Below, piece after piece: positions 29,682 to 36,637 of a stretch of DNA of 39,391 nucleotides. The stretch lies in the IMG/VR virus record IMGVR_UViG_3300042922_000466, positions 1 to 39,391 of that record, one strand, 5' to 3'. This stretch comes from a virus. The translations under genes and the position numbers were made by a program. A model generated the notes under the pieces. That model worked only from the letters and a program-made list of their open reading frames with translations. It was not told the DNA's origin and ran no database searches. How positions within the stretch are numbered: position 1 is the first letter of the stretch; every line of letters starts with the position of its first letter.

Positions 29682-29854
29682 CACACCCAAAGCAGCCACC
29701 ACCCTACGCACGCCAGCGTGCCAAGCGCGACGACATACCACGCGGCAAGGGTTTGCTTCCTCTGACTCCGGACAGGCTCCTCAGCGACGTGCACGGCTTT
29801 GGGACGGCCGTCTAGTGTGTATCGGATGCGGTAAACGGTTTGACGATCTTGCAT
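29681..29854 (-). CDS. Small membrane protein, unknown (57 aa)
   Basis: ATG 29854 with GGAG nine bases upstream. The first 35 residues are basic and polar (QDRQTVYRIRYTLDGRPKAV), followed by one C-terminal transmembrane helix (TLAAWYVVALGTLACVGWWL). It is translationally coupled to the DUF7667-like gene. ATATG-CGGT-CATAT (29889-29902) lies upstream and may be an operator for the XRE regulator encoded next to it. Confidence 0.6.
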   Translation of the reverse strand: MQDRQTVYRIRYTLDGRPKAVHVAEEPVRSQRKQTLAAWYVVALGTLACVGWWLLWV

Positions 29855-29917
29855 CTGTACCATCTCCTTTTATTGGGTCTGGTACACTATATGCGGTCAT
29901 ATCGTAAATGTTTCCGT

Positions 29918-30136
29918 TTAAATCGTAATTTCTTTTCGTTTCCAAATTTCCTCTACTCGCTTACCAAAAAACTCAGCGATAATTATCGAGGTCGTTGTCG
30001 GCGGATCCGACTCTCCTCTCACAATGGAACTTATAGCGGAAGCCTTGAGCCCGGTTATCTCGCAGAGCTTCTTTTGCTTTACTCCGGACTCGTCCAAAAT
30101 TTTCGGAAGGTTGCACACAAATCCATCCCTGAGCAT
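29918..30136 (-). CDS. Small XRE-family transcriptional regulator
   Basis: A 72-aa single-domain helix-turn-helix protein (LDESGVKQKKLCEITGLKASAISSIVRGESDPPTTT, then IIAEFFGKRVEEIWKRKE). The motif fits XRE/Cro regulators. The ATG 30136 start has GAGGTG six bases upstream; GTG 30145 is an alternative. It lies in the accessory zone near the prophage end and probably controls itself or the membrane protein/DUF7667 pair. Confidence 0.78.
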   Translation of the reverse strand: MLRDGFVCNLPKILDESGVKQKKLCEITGLKASAISSIVRGESDPPTTTSIIIAEFFGKRVEEIWKRKEITI

Positions 30137-30214
30137 CCCAATCACCTCGCCAACTAACTTCGACGAGCTGCCATGTCGAATCCTTCGAAGAAAAATAGGA
30201 GGTTTTAGCGAAGT

Positions 30215-30457
30215 CTAGTCAACCCCAACGATATCGTTAAAATGTACCCACTCGTAGTCATCGTCTTCCAGTCCAACCTTTAGCATCCCTCTCTGCTGGT
30301 TGATGGAAAGAGGTATGCCAGTAACTTTACTGAATTCGTCCGTCTCAAATAGGAAAAGCTGTAATGTTACCTCCCGACCCACTTGCATAGCCAATCCTAT
30401 ATCCTGAAAAATTCGTTCCTGTTCCTGCGGATCGATCTCCAGACGTGACTTAGCCAT
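30215..30457 (-). CDS. YolD-like protein (paralogue 2)
   Basis: An 80-aa protein: RIFQDIGLAMQVGREVTLQL, FSKVTGIPLSINQQRGMLKVGLEDDDYEWVHFNDIVGV. The beta-rich end with a terminal acidic (F)xDIxxV strand matches the YolD-like family, usually encoded with Y-family polymerases (UvrX/ImpB). It is the last gene of the operon controlled by two LexA boxes. The ribosome binding site is weak (GGCGGG). Confidence 0.7.
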   Translation of the reverse strand: MAKSRLEIDPQEQERIFQDIGLAMQVGREVTLQLFLFETDEFSKVTGIPLSINQQRGMLKVGLEDDDYEWVHFNDIVGVD

Positions 30458-30471
30458 TTTCCCGCCCGCCT

Positions 30472-30729
30472 TTAATAATTAGCCACTTTCCAAATGTCCA
30501 AAAACGGCACCTTCCGCACGGACCCATGCCGCTCCACATGCACAAGCTTTGTCCTAGAGTCGAGATTCGTAATCCGCCCGACCACCGGCTCGTTCTCACC
30601 CCAAACTTGTAATAAAACTTCGGTATCCTCTTCCTTTGCTTCTACCAATTGATTGCCCAGTTCCTCGAGCTCGAATTCGTCGCGCGTCGGCCTCTTCGCT
30701 ATCGGATTCTTTCCTGTCGATTTTGCCAT
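30472..30729 (-). CDS. YolD-like protein (paralogue 1)
   Basis: An 85-aa protein: RPTRDEFELEELGNQLVEAK, then VLLQVWGENEPVVGRITNLDSRTKLVHVERHGSVRKVPFLDIWKV, the YolD-like fold (beta strands ending in a PFxDIxxI strand). ATG 30729 has GGAGG eight bases upstream. A tandem paralogue follows at 30215-30457. No Y-family DNA polymerase is encoded in the genome, so the usual partner is missing. Confidence 0.75.
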   Translation of the reverse strand: MAKSTGKNPIAKRPTRDEFELEELGNQLVEAKEEDTEVLLQVWGENEPVVGRITNLDSRTKLVHVERHGSVRKVPFLDIWKVANY

Positions 30730-30753
30730 TTTAATCGCCTCCATTTTTTTGTC

Positions 30754-31218
30754 TTACCCCTTCAGTTGCTCAATAATACCTTGGATATAGGCGGTGAACC
30801 TTTTGCTTATCTCGGATTTCATAACTTCTCGAATGAAACCCATTTTATATTCGTAACCGCGACAGAAGAATTTGTAATACACGACCAAATCGACCTGGTC
30901 GGCCTGAATAACCTTGATGTTCCTGCGGCTCATTTCTCGCCTCAGGTCGAATAGGTCCTTGCTTATGCGATCCATCACCAGCTTACTAGTAACGAGGTGT
31001 AGCCTCTTTAGGACACCACTTGATCCCTGCAGCTCGTCAACGCCTTTCTGTGCCATGGTGAGCATATGAGGCAAGAGCACGTAGTCGCGGACCATGGTAT
31101 ACTCTTCCTCCGTTGGCACGCTGGAATCTCTGTCTGTTTTTCGTTGATCGTATTGTTCCTGGTGCTCCGTCAAAAGCATCTTAGACTTCCACCTTTCGTT
31201 TCCATCCAACTTGCTCAT
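30754..31218 (-). CDS. SOS-operon protein, unknown (154 aa)
   Basis: Second gene of the LexA-controlled operon. It is helical and basic: WKSKMLLTEHQEQYDQRKTD, EYTMVRDYVLLPHMLTMAQKG, RISKDLFDLRREMSRRNIKV, then DLVVYYKFFCRGYEYKMGF and ISKRFTAYIQGIIEQL. ATG 31218 with GGAGG eight bases upstream is preferred; a TTG at 31266 overlapping the previous stop is an alternative. No domain is recognised. Its fixed position between a WYL-like and two YolD-like genes suggests a shared DNA-damage role. Confidence 0.65.
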   Translation of the reverse strand: MSKLDGNERWKSKMLLTEHQEQYDQRKTDRDSSVPTEEEYTMVRDYVLLPHMLTMAQKGVDELQGSSGVLKRLHLVTSKLVMDRISKDLFDLRREMSRRNIKVIQADQVDLVVYYKFFCRGYEYKMGFIREVMKSEISKRFTAYIQGIIEQLKG

Positions 31219-31262
31219 TACAGCGACCTCCAATCTTTCCGTCTCAAAGAAGTATTGTACGC

Positions 31263-31463
31263 TCAAGAGACATAGCGATTCACCAACTTGTAGGCCAATA
31301 TGCGATCAGTTGATAGGAGACGCGGAGCTTGCTTCTCAATGTCGAAAACAATCAAGCTGGTTCCTTGTAAATTCTTTATGCGGACCTTTCGCTGCGTAAT
31401 TCGCCCATTTCCGTCTTGGTAAATAATCTCGACCACTCGATCAACATATTTTTCAATGTCCAT
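31263..31463 (-). CDS. Small WYL/SH3-like protein, first gene of SOS operon
   Basis: A 66-aa protein: RVVEIIYQDGNGRITQRKVRI, NLQGTSLIVFDIEKQAPRLLSTDRILAY. This is a compact WYL-like beta barrel with the usual (A/P)RxxxxDRIxxV ending, seen as single-domain genes near YolD and UvrX in Bacillota. ATG 31463 follows a GGGGTGGG site. Two LexA boxes cover its promoter. Confidence 0.65.
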   Translation of the reverse strand: MDIEKYVDRVVEIIYQDGNGRITQRKVRIKNLQGTSLIVFDIEKQAPRLLSTDRILAYKLVNRYVS

Positions 31464-31477
31464 GGCCCACCCCATTA

Positions 31478-31521
31478 CGAACGTTTGTTCTAATTCTACA
31501 CGAACGAATGTTCTGTTTCAA
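31478..31521 (-). promoter_or_regulatory. SOS promoter with two LexA boxes
   Basis: LexA/DinR boxes CGAACGTTTGTTCT (31478-31491) and CGAACGAATGTTCT (31501-31514). The minus-strand promoter is TTGAAA (31521-31516), 17 bases, TAGAAT (31498-31493). One box fills the spacer and the other lies directly after the -10, so LexA binding would block both. It drives 31463 to 30215. Confidence 0.88.
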
Positions 31522-31573
31522 TCCAAAAAAAATAAATTATCACGCGCGTGATAAGTACAACACACGCAAGAGA

Positions 31574-31619
31574 AAAAGCCCAATTGCCACAGCTTAGCTT
31601 GTGCATGGGTTATTGGGTC
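31574..31619 (-). terminator. Second terminator-like hairpin after the Panacea operon
   Basis: CCCAAT (31579-31584) pairs with ATTGGG near 31612-31617. On the minus strand the stem is followed by GGGCTTTTTCTC. It lies just downstream of the 31631-31653 terminator. Confidence 0.5.
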
Positions 31620-31630
31620 ACCTCCAAAAT

Positions 31631-31653
31631 AAAAAGCCACTCGAAATCGAGTG
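31631..31653 (-). terminator. Terminator after the Panacea-operon
   Basis: CACTCGA (31638-31644) and TCGAGTG (31647-31653) make a perfect 7-bp stem; on the minus strand it is followed by GGCTTTTTATTTT. Confidence 0.75.
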
Positions 31654-31672
31654 CCTTTGTTAATTTATTTGA

Positions 31673-32272
31673 TTATTCGAAAGCCGAGCGAAGCCAATCG
31701 CTCATGCACTTTGCATTGTTTTGGTGCTGCCGGTATGTGGCGTCTTCCATTTGTTCTTTCGTCATGCCTAAGTGTGCACTTGGTATCACCAGATGAAAAG
31801 GATCGATAAGGACGATGCGGAAAACCGCTTTAAACTTTCCACTGTCTTTTTTAATCAGGTCCGCTTTACTGAAAACTCTGACCGTGGTCGGGACACCGGT
31901 GGCGGTTTCTAATGTGCTCTTGAACAATCGCGGCTCCGTTTCTTGACTCAAGTCCACGTACAGTTCTAAGCACCGATCCACCTTGTTATTCCGATCCACA
32001 GACGTTGCGCGGGCTTCAATGATCGATGGTTGCTCCACCAGTGCATGCAGCCTCATTCGAATATCTTGATGAACGGTTGTGGAAATATAGTTCGTGAACT
32101 TATGATCCGGTAGTTTCTTGGATCGCTTCACGTCATCGCTGTAAAACTCGAAATCCGATGTCAATTCGTCTTGTTCACCTAGTAAGCCATCGGTTATAAA
32201 ATGCGTCTCCGTCACCCGAAACAACTCCGACTTCGGGAGAGATTTGGTAAAAAGGTTATTCTTCTTAGACAT
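31673..32272 (-). CDS. Panacea-partner protein, candidate toxin (199 aa)
   Basis: A 199-aa soluble protein whose ATG overlaps the end of the Panacea-domain gene by 8 bases, so it is coupled to it. It has a basic N-terminus (SKKNNLFTKSLPKSELF), beta-rich middle (FTNYISTTVHQDIRMRLHAL, RCLELYVDLSQETEPRLFKS) and end (FKAVFRIVLIDPFHLVIPSAHLG, then a helical WLRSAFE). I recognise no catalytic motif. In PanA-PanT systems the second gene is often the toxin, which is the basis for this call. A Panacea-linked protein of other function cannot be excluded. Confidence 0.6.
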   Translation of the reverse strand: MSKKNNLFTKSLPKSELFRVTETHFITDGLLGEQDELTSDFEFYSDDVKRSKKLPDHKFTNYISTTVHQDIRMRLHALVEQPSIIEARATSVDRNNKVDRCLELYVDLSQETEPRLFKSTLETATGVPTTVRVFSKADLIKKDSGKFKAVFRIVLIDPFHLVIPSAHLGMTKEQMEDATYRQHQNNAKCMSDWLRSAFE

Positions 32273-32759
32273 ACTTTTCGATGTACTCGGCGATGATCAT
32301 TTCCTTGTCCATCTCAGTTGACTGCCCTTTTTCGTATGCTTTCTGCCAGGATTCATCACGGTGACTGCGATCAACAAGTTTAAAGTCGCTCACCGAATCC
32401 ACTTGGTTGAAGATATCGTCGATAAACGATTTTAATTCTTCATCCTGGGATATCGCTTCGGACGCAGCCCTGACATCCGTTTCGTTGGCATATCCTGCAT
32501 CATCCCGGGAAGCATAGTATACATCGGGAATAACCGGTCCGTACTTCCAGGCTTCAATTTTTGAATCGAACAAGTACTTACCGGATGCACCGTTGCTGCC
32601 CTCAAACACACCTTCTTCTTCCTTGTTTCGATAAACCGCACCATGGAACGCGAAAAGAAAGTACAGACTCTTTTGCAACTTCAATGGGGAAATAGTCGGT
32701 TTGATCGAGTACAAGTACCGTGCCAAGGTATGCACGTTTAGGATTGCATTTGCTGCCAT
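32265..32759 (-). CDS. Panacea-domain (DUF4065/SocA-like) antitoxin
   Basis: A 164-aa protein. VHTLARYLYSIKPTISPLKLQKSLYFLFAFHG and FDSKIEAWKYGPVIPDVYYASRD carry the diagnostic Panacea signatures (LKLQKxLYF and IEAWxxGPVxPxVY). Panacea proteins are the antitoxin half of PanAT systems and often carry the specificity for diverse toxins. ATG 32759 with GGAGG eight bases upstream was chosen over longer upstream frames. Terminators at 31631 and 31574 end the operon. Confidence 0.85.
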   Translation of the reverse strand: MAANAILNVHTLARYLYSIKPTISPLKLQKSLYFLFAFHGAVYRNKEEEGVFEGSNGASGKYLFDSKIEAWKYGPVIPDVYYASRDDAGYANETDVRAASEAISQDEELKSFIDDIFNQVDSVSDFKLVDRSHRDESWQKAYEKGQSTEMDKEMIIAEYIEKYV

Positions 32760-32823
32760 AGTATCCACCTCCGCAAAAACAAGAACAGTTGTTCGTGTTA
32801 ATGCTAAAAATAAATGAAGGTTT

Positions 32824-32880
32824 GGACAACTTTGTCCTAGTCTTCTCCCCCTATTATGGCACAGGTGTTGACATTTGTAT
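32824..32880 (-). promoter_or_regulatory. Panacea-operon promoter and operator
   Basis: Minus-strand TATACA (32880-32875), 17 bases, CATAAT (32857-32852). A palindrome GGACAA-CT-TTGTCC (32824-32837) lies about 8-21 bases after the expected start, suitable for autoregulation of a toxin-antitoxin operon. Confidence 0.55.
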
Positions 32881-32961
32881 ACTGCGCCGCTAACGTATCC
32901 CGAAATAATTGAGTCAAGCGGGACCGGCATCCCCCCTGAGCCAGAATAGGTATTAACTCAC

Positions 32962-32990
32962 TTGCCCCTTATGATTTAATCGCTTACATT
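32962..32990 (+). promoter_or_regulatory. Promoter of the 87-aa plus-strand gene
   Basis: TTGCCC (32962-32967), 17 bases, TACATT (32985-32990), followed by GGGGGG and ATG 33023. It faces away from the Panacea promoter. Confidence 0.5.
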
Positions 32991-33022
32991 AAGTTTAACC
33001 ATTGTCTACAGGGGGGATACGC

Positions 33023-33286
33023 ATGAGTCGATACCGATTCCTAATCAGTGCCAACGACTTTCCCTTAAAGACCGTTTTCAGTTTAAACGAAGAGAGCGGG
33101 TTAAAGAACTGCAAAAAGTACATAGCTAGATTTCAGCGGCAGGTTGCGAATGTGCCAATAAAGATCGATATATCGGTAAGAGAAAAGCAAGAATACTTTG
33201 CTTGGTACGCAGGGAAACCATTTACTCAAGTCAAAACGTTGATAAAGAAACCGATCCCTCCAAAAGAAAGCAAGAAGGAAAAATAA
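33023..33286 (+). CDS. Small plus-strand accessory protein, unknown (87 aa)
   Basis: Start ATG 33023 with a GGGGGG site seven bases upstream. The sequence YRFLISANDFPLKTVFSLNE, CKKYIARFQRQVANVPIKID and EYFAWYAGKPFTQVKTLIKK, with a Lys/Pro tail, suggests a small basic alpha/beta protein. It is divergent from the Panacea operon and ends at a shared terminator with the secreted-protein gene. No family is recognised. Confidence 0.6.
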   Translation: MSRYRFLISANDFPLKTVFSLNEESGLKNCKKYIARFQRQVANVPIKIDISVREKQEYFAWYAGKPFTQVKTLIKKPIPPKESKKEK

Positions 33287-33315
33287 AAAAAGCCCCGCCC
33301 GTGACCTGGGCAGGG
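33284..33315. terminator. Bidirectional terminator
   Basis: CCC-GCCC / GGGC-A-GGG stem (33294-33300 with 33308-33315). On the minus strand it is followed by GGCTTTTTTTATTTTT, ending the secreted-protein gene. The plus strand has a weaker tail for the 87-aa gene. Confidence 0.75.
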
Positions 33316-33324
33316 AATTACTGT

Positions 33325-34086
33325 TTATTGCAATTTAAACCATGATCCACCACTGCCATCGTACTTACGATTTACGGCAACGACAGGAGCCGAGTCTGTC
33401 TTACTTACTTCGAAGACGACCCAACCTGAGTGGGTTGCTCCGGCATACAGGTCTGTGTCTATTTTGGGATCCGGCGTTACGACACTCACCCAATCATACT
33501 TCTTGCCGTCCGAAGCAAACGCCTCAAACCATGTACCATTTAGGTTTACTGAAGCGTCACCCTTTCCGTTCCTCGTAAGCTTTACCTCGAACTTCGCGAG
33601 TATGTATTCGTTGCCGTCCTTGGGTGCCCTGTTGAATTGGTTCGCCGTTTGGATCTGCGTCCATGCCGCGCCGCCACGAATGACCTCTTGCAGTTTTACG
33701 GTTCCAGCAAAGTCGTCTATGATATCTTTTACCTCAAAAGTAAGTGATGCACCTTTGGCAGCAGGGTTTGTCCGAGTCGTTCCTACTACGGATGGCGTTT
33801 CACCCAATAGAACGGTCTCTGTCTCTGCATCCCAACCGACTTTCAAACCAACTGCATCGCCAGCAGCTCGGACAGGTAAGTATGTAGTCCCGTTATAGGT
33901 GATGGGGTATACTGGATTTCCATCCGCATCCTTCGGCGTCCACTCCTTCCCGTTAAGCTTGATCTTCAACCCTTTGTTCAAGTAGGCTGAGATTTCCTCC
34001 AAATTCGATGCCGCATATGCGCCGATTGTCATAGATGATAGGGAGATAGCTGCTCCGGCCAAAACCAATAATAACTTCTTTCGCAT
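33325..34086 (-). CDS. Secreted stalk-domain/DUF4352 protein (lysogenic-conversion moron)
   Basis: A 253-aa protein with a signal peptide (MRKKLLLVLAGAAISLSSMT ... GAYA, cut near AYA-AS). Residues ~40-95 are a copper amine oxidase N-terminal-like (stalk) domain (NGKEWTPKDADGNPVYPITY, GTTYLPVRAAGDAVGLKVGW). Residues ~110-253 are DUF4352-like (AKFEVKLTRNGKGDASVNL, WFEAFASDGKKYDW, HSGWVVFEV). It is exported and has no wall anchor. AGGAGGG precedes the ATG, with its own promoter and terminator, so it can be expressed from the prophage. Stalk domains are very common in Paenibacillaceae. Confidence 0.85.
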   Translation of the reverse strand: MRKKLLLVLAGAAISLSSMTIGAYAASNLEEISAYLNKGLKIKLNGKEWTPKDADGNPVYPITYNGTTYLPVRAAGDAVGLKVGWDAETETVLLGETPSVVGTTRTNPAAKGASLTFEVKDIIDDFAGTVKLQEVIRGGAAWTQIQTANQFNRAPKDGNEYILAKFEVKLTRNGKGDASVNLNGTWFEAFASDGKKYDWVSVVTPDPKIDTDLYAGATHSGWVVFEVSKTDSAPVVAVNRKYDGSGGSWFKLQ

Positions 34087-34134
34087 TTTTTGCCCTCCTA
34101 AAATTGGTATACCACAAATTGTAAATACGAAATA

Positions 34135-34164
34135 ATGATACAGGAAGTTTCAAGAGACTGTAAA
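34135..34164 (-). promoter_or_regulatory. Promoter of the secreted-protein moron
   Basis: Minus-strand TTTACA (34164-34159), 18 bases, TATCAT (34140-34135), between the endolysin terminator and the moron start. Confidence 0.5.
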
Positions 34165-34199
34165 TAGAAAAAGCCCCGTCAGCCGAAGCCAACGGGGCT
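34165..34199 (-). terminator. Terminator after the lysis cassette
   Basis: AGCCCCGT (34172-34179) and ACGGGGCT (34192-34199) form a perfect 8-bp stem; on the minus strand it is followed by TTTTTCTATTT. Confidence 0.85.
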
Positions 34200-34204
34200 A
34201 ATGA

Positions 34205-35134
34205 TCATTCAACTCGTTGCCCTGATACCTTCCGGAGTTCGTTTGCCAGTCGATGGAACTCTTCCTGCGCTTCCGGATCCTCTGTCGCGCCATGTGCAGC
34301 GCTCAGAAACCCGATTACCTTGTTCGCGTCCTCAGCACTGAGTATGTAGAGCAGAGGCGTCACTACACCAACCTGATCGAACAGCGATACGAGCTCCGAT
34401 GCTGCGAGCTGCCCCCGGAATGCCTTGTCCGCGAAAGTGTAATCCGTGATGATGCCGGCGTGATAAAGCGAGTCGAGCCGACTGCCAAGAATGCCCCATT
34501 CTTCGGTAGTCAACGTCATAGTGGCTACTTGAGGAGTTACCAGGGTCGGAACTGGTAAGCTCCAAGCTCCCTCGTCACCATATGCAGTGTTATGGTCCAC
34601 GCCGATTCCGTTCACTACGACATCGTTTTTCCATTGGTAGATATTAATGAATTCAGCCCGCTGGTTTCTACTCCATGCGTAGGTCTGCCAGTACTTGTCC
34701 GCCACCGAAGCATTGGCTATCGCAATCATCACCTCATATTTGCCGTATACGCCGATCGTGTAACCCGGCGTCGTCTCACGGCAACCTCGAAGGTATTCGA
34801 TAATCGTCCACATCTCAGAAGGCATAGCGTCGAAGTCCACTGCGAAGTAGATGCAGCTGCCAGGCGGCTGGCCGACTTCGGCTGCCACCGTCAGCGCTGT
34901 CGCGCCATCTTCCAGTCCCGCCTCATACCCGCCTTTAGGACGCCCTGCGGTCGTCTCGAAAACTGAGATGATCTTAAGGCCGGCGGCGCTGATCGCCTCT
35001 ACCTCCGGCCGAGTGAGCGCCTTCCAGGCTCCCTTAGGCACGAGATAGCGCCCAACAAACTCCTGGCCGTCTGCCTTAAATTTTGCCGCCAGCTCGGCGG
35101 TCAACGGCGTCGCGCAATCAATTCCTTGTATCAT
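34205..35134 (-). CDS. Endolysin with DUF1906 glycoside-hydrolase-like domain
   Basis: A 309-aa protein. The first ~205 residues match the DUF1906/Rv2525c-like GH25-related fold: IQGIDCATPLTAELAAKFKA, EFVGRYLVPKGAWKALTRPE, IISVFETTAGRPKGGYEAGL, IYFAVDFDAMPSEMWTIIEYLRG and FINIYQWKNDVVVNGIGVDHNTAY. The acidic residues in YFAVDFD and GVDHN are candidate catalytic sites. The C-terminal ~100 residues are helical (EEWGILGSRLDSLYHAG, ANKVIGFLSAAHGATEDPEA) and may bind the wall. It follows the holin candidate, overlapping it by 17 bases. No signal peptide, so it needs the holin for release. Confidence 0.85.
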   Translation of the reverse strand: MIQGIDCATPLTAELAAKFKADGQEFVGRYLVPKGAWKALTRPEVEAISAAGLKIISVFETTAGRPKGGYEAGLEDGATALTVAAEVGQPPGSCIYFAVDFDAMPSEMWTIIEYLRGCRETTPGYTIGVYGKYEVMIAIANASVADKYWQTYAWSRNQRAEFINIYQWKNDVVVNGIGVDHNTAYGDEGAWSLPVPTLVTPQVATMTLTTEEWGILGSRLDSLYHAGIITDYTFADKAFRGQLAASELVSLFDQVGVVTPLLYILSAEDANKVIGFLSAAHGATEDPEAQEEFHRLANELRKVSGQRVE

Positions 35135-35441
35135 CTTTTTTTCCTCCTGGTGGATTTATTGACTTGATTTGAATTTGGGCGGCCGCAGCCGCCACAATAA
35201 ACGCGTTGGCAAGCGAGAGGAACCATATCCGCCAATCCCACACCGGCGCGCCAGTGGCGAACTGAGCGGCCAGTAATACGAACCATGCGACCAGTACCGC
35301 ATATACATCCGTCGGCAGCCCCCAGCGCGCCGTCAAGCGGTCGACTAGCACCTTTGTGTACTGCACGACATAAAAGGTCAATAGAGAAGCCCCGCCGATT
35401 GTCAGCAGGGCCGTCCAGGTAAACATTTGTCCGTTGTCCAT
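35118..35441 (-). CDS. Holin candidate
   Basis: A 107-aa protein with three hydrophobic segments: residues ~8-28 (TALLTIGGASLLTFYVVQY), ~45-65 (VYAVLVAWFVLLAAQFATG) and ~72-92 (IWFLSLANAFIVAAAAAQI), then a charged tail (NPPGGKKDDTRN). Size, topology and position next to endolysin fit a class I-type holin. The family is not named with certainty. Confidence 0.72.
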   Translation of the reverse strand: MDNGQMFTWTALLTIGGASLLTFYVVQYTKVLVDRLTARWGLPTDVYAVLVAWFVLLAAQFATGAPVWDWRIWFLSLANAFIVAAAAAQIQIKSINPPGGKKDDTRN

Positions 35442-35443
35442 GA

Positions 35444-35740
35444 TTACTCCTTTCCGTTCTCGAGCCGGTTAAGTCGGTGATGCGCGGACTTAGACGACTC
35501 TTCTAGGCGAGCCATTCGCTCGGCAAGTCCGTCGTATCGCTGGCCCTGCAATTTTATTTCTACCCGCATGTCATCGACACCGCGCATAATGTATGCCAAA
35601 TTTGTCTGCAACGTTGCATCCTGGGCGGCGTTTGTGGCCACGTCCTGCTTGGTCGCCCGGTTGCGGCCGAGCCATCCTAGTGCGATGCCGCTAAGTGTGC
35701 CGGCGACCGCTATTATAGCAAGTAAGGTTTGGGTATCCAC
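35444..35740 (-). CDS. Membrane-anchored coiled-coil lysis protein
   Basis: A 98-aa protein with one N-terminal transmembrane helix (TLLAIIAVAGTLSGIALGWL) followed by an amphipathic coiled coil (MRVEIKLQGQRYDGLAERMARLEESS). XhlA-type haemolysin proteins pair a coiled coil with a membrane segment but place it at the C-terminus; here it is N-terminal. It is probably a holin partner or lysis regulator. The start is GTG 35740. Confidence 0.6.
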   Translation of the reverse strand: MDTQTLLAIIAVAGTLSGIALGWLGRNRATKQDVATNAAQDATLQTNLAYIMRGVDDMRVEIKLQGQRYDGLAERMARLEESSKSAHHRLNRLENGKE

Positions 35741-35764
35741 CTGGCTCTCCGCCTCCTCGAATTA

Positions 35765-35789
35765 AAAATAACCCCGATCGGCTCGGGGG
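35765..35789 (-). terminator. Terminator after the XerC/D-like recombinase
   Basis: CCCCGA (35772-35777) and TCGGGG (35783-35788) with a 5-nt loop; on the minus strand it is followed by TTATTTTTAA. It separates the recombinase unit from the lysis cassette. Confidence 0.8.
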
Positions 35790-35797
35790 AGTTTCCT

Positions 35798-36637
35798 CTA
35801 AAAGTATTTGCGATACAGTTCTCGGCGGCGCTCACCACTCAGTTGGGCGTAAATCCGCGTCGTCTCCGACTTGGTATGGCCAAGGAACTCCTGAACCGCT
35901 TCCAGAGGAGCGCCATTATTCAGCAGGTGGGTCGCGTAGGAATGACGCAGCTTGTGTGGATAGACGTTGACGGTAATGCCGGCGCGCTTGGCGATCCGCT
36001 TGATGACATTCCGAATTTGCGCGATGGACATCCGGTGCGGTGCCCGCTCAGTGACAAAAAGCGCAACGTCTTGGTCCTTCCGGATCCTCAGGTACTTTCG
36101 CAGCCAGATCGAGCATTTGGTCGTGAAGTAGACTTCTCGCTCCTTGTCGCCCTTCCCACGAACCACCATGGCCCGTTTTTCCCAGTCCATAGCGTTACGA
36201 TTTAAACTGGCTATCTCGCCAATCCGGCAGCCGGTCGTATACAGCACTTCCACCAGCGCGTGCTCGAGCGCCGATTGGCACGCCTCGCGCAGCAACTCCA
36301 CGTCTTCCTCATTTAGTGCCTTCGGTATTCGTCCGCCCTGCTTCGGCTCCTTCAGCTTGGAAGTTGGGTTTGGGTAGACATAACCTTCATCCATGGCCCA
36401 TCGGAAAAGTGACTTAAGAAAACGGATGCGGTGACCAAGACTAGACGGCTTGAGTCGGGCCGCGTCTTTAGCTAGGTATGCCTTCAACTGCTCGAGCGTA
36501 ACAGATTTGATATCAACGTCTCCGAAATGGCGGATCAAGAGATTAGACTGTAGTCGGTAGGCTTTCAGTGTAAATGGCGAGTATCCTTCGATTCGCTTCT
36601 CGGATTCGTATTGCGACCAGGCTTCGGTGAGTTTCAC
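35798..36637 (-). CDS. Second tyrosine recombinase, XerC/D-like
   Basis: A 279-aa protein of Xer size. The core-binding domain is YSPFTLKAYRLQSNLLIRHF ... LGHRIRFLKSLFRWAMDEGY. All catalytic residues are present: Arg in YTTGCRIGEIASL, Lys in VVRGKGDKER, H-x-x-R in YPHKLRHSYATHLL, His in FLGHTKSETTRIYAQL with the Tyr. The GTG start overlaps the 67-aa gene stop as GTGA. It lies inside the late region but in its own transcription unit with an RHH-repressed promoter. Its target site was not identified. Confidence 0.92.
   Translation of the reverse strand: MKLTEAWSQYESEKRIEGYSPFTLKAYRLQSNLLIRHFGDVDIKSVTLEQLKAYLAKDAARLKPSSLGHRIRFLKSLFRWAMDEGYVYPNPTSKLKEPKQGGRIPKALNEEDVELLREACQSALEHALVEVLYTTGCRIGEIASLNRNAMDWEKRAMVVRGKGDKEREVYFTTKCSIWLRKYLRIRKDQDVALFVTERAPHRMSIAQIRNVIKRIAKRAGITVNVYPHKLRHSYATHLLNNGAPLEAVQEFLGHTKSETTRIYAQLSGERRRELYRKYF

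Noticed and set aside
32760-32930. Upstream extension of the Panacea protein
   Set aside because: It covers the promoter and operator and has no ribosome binding site; ATG 32759 has GGAGG and matches the family start.
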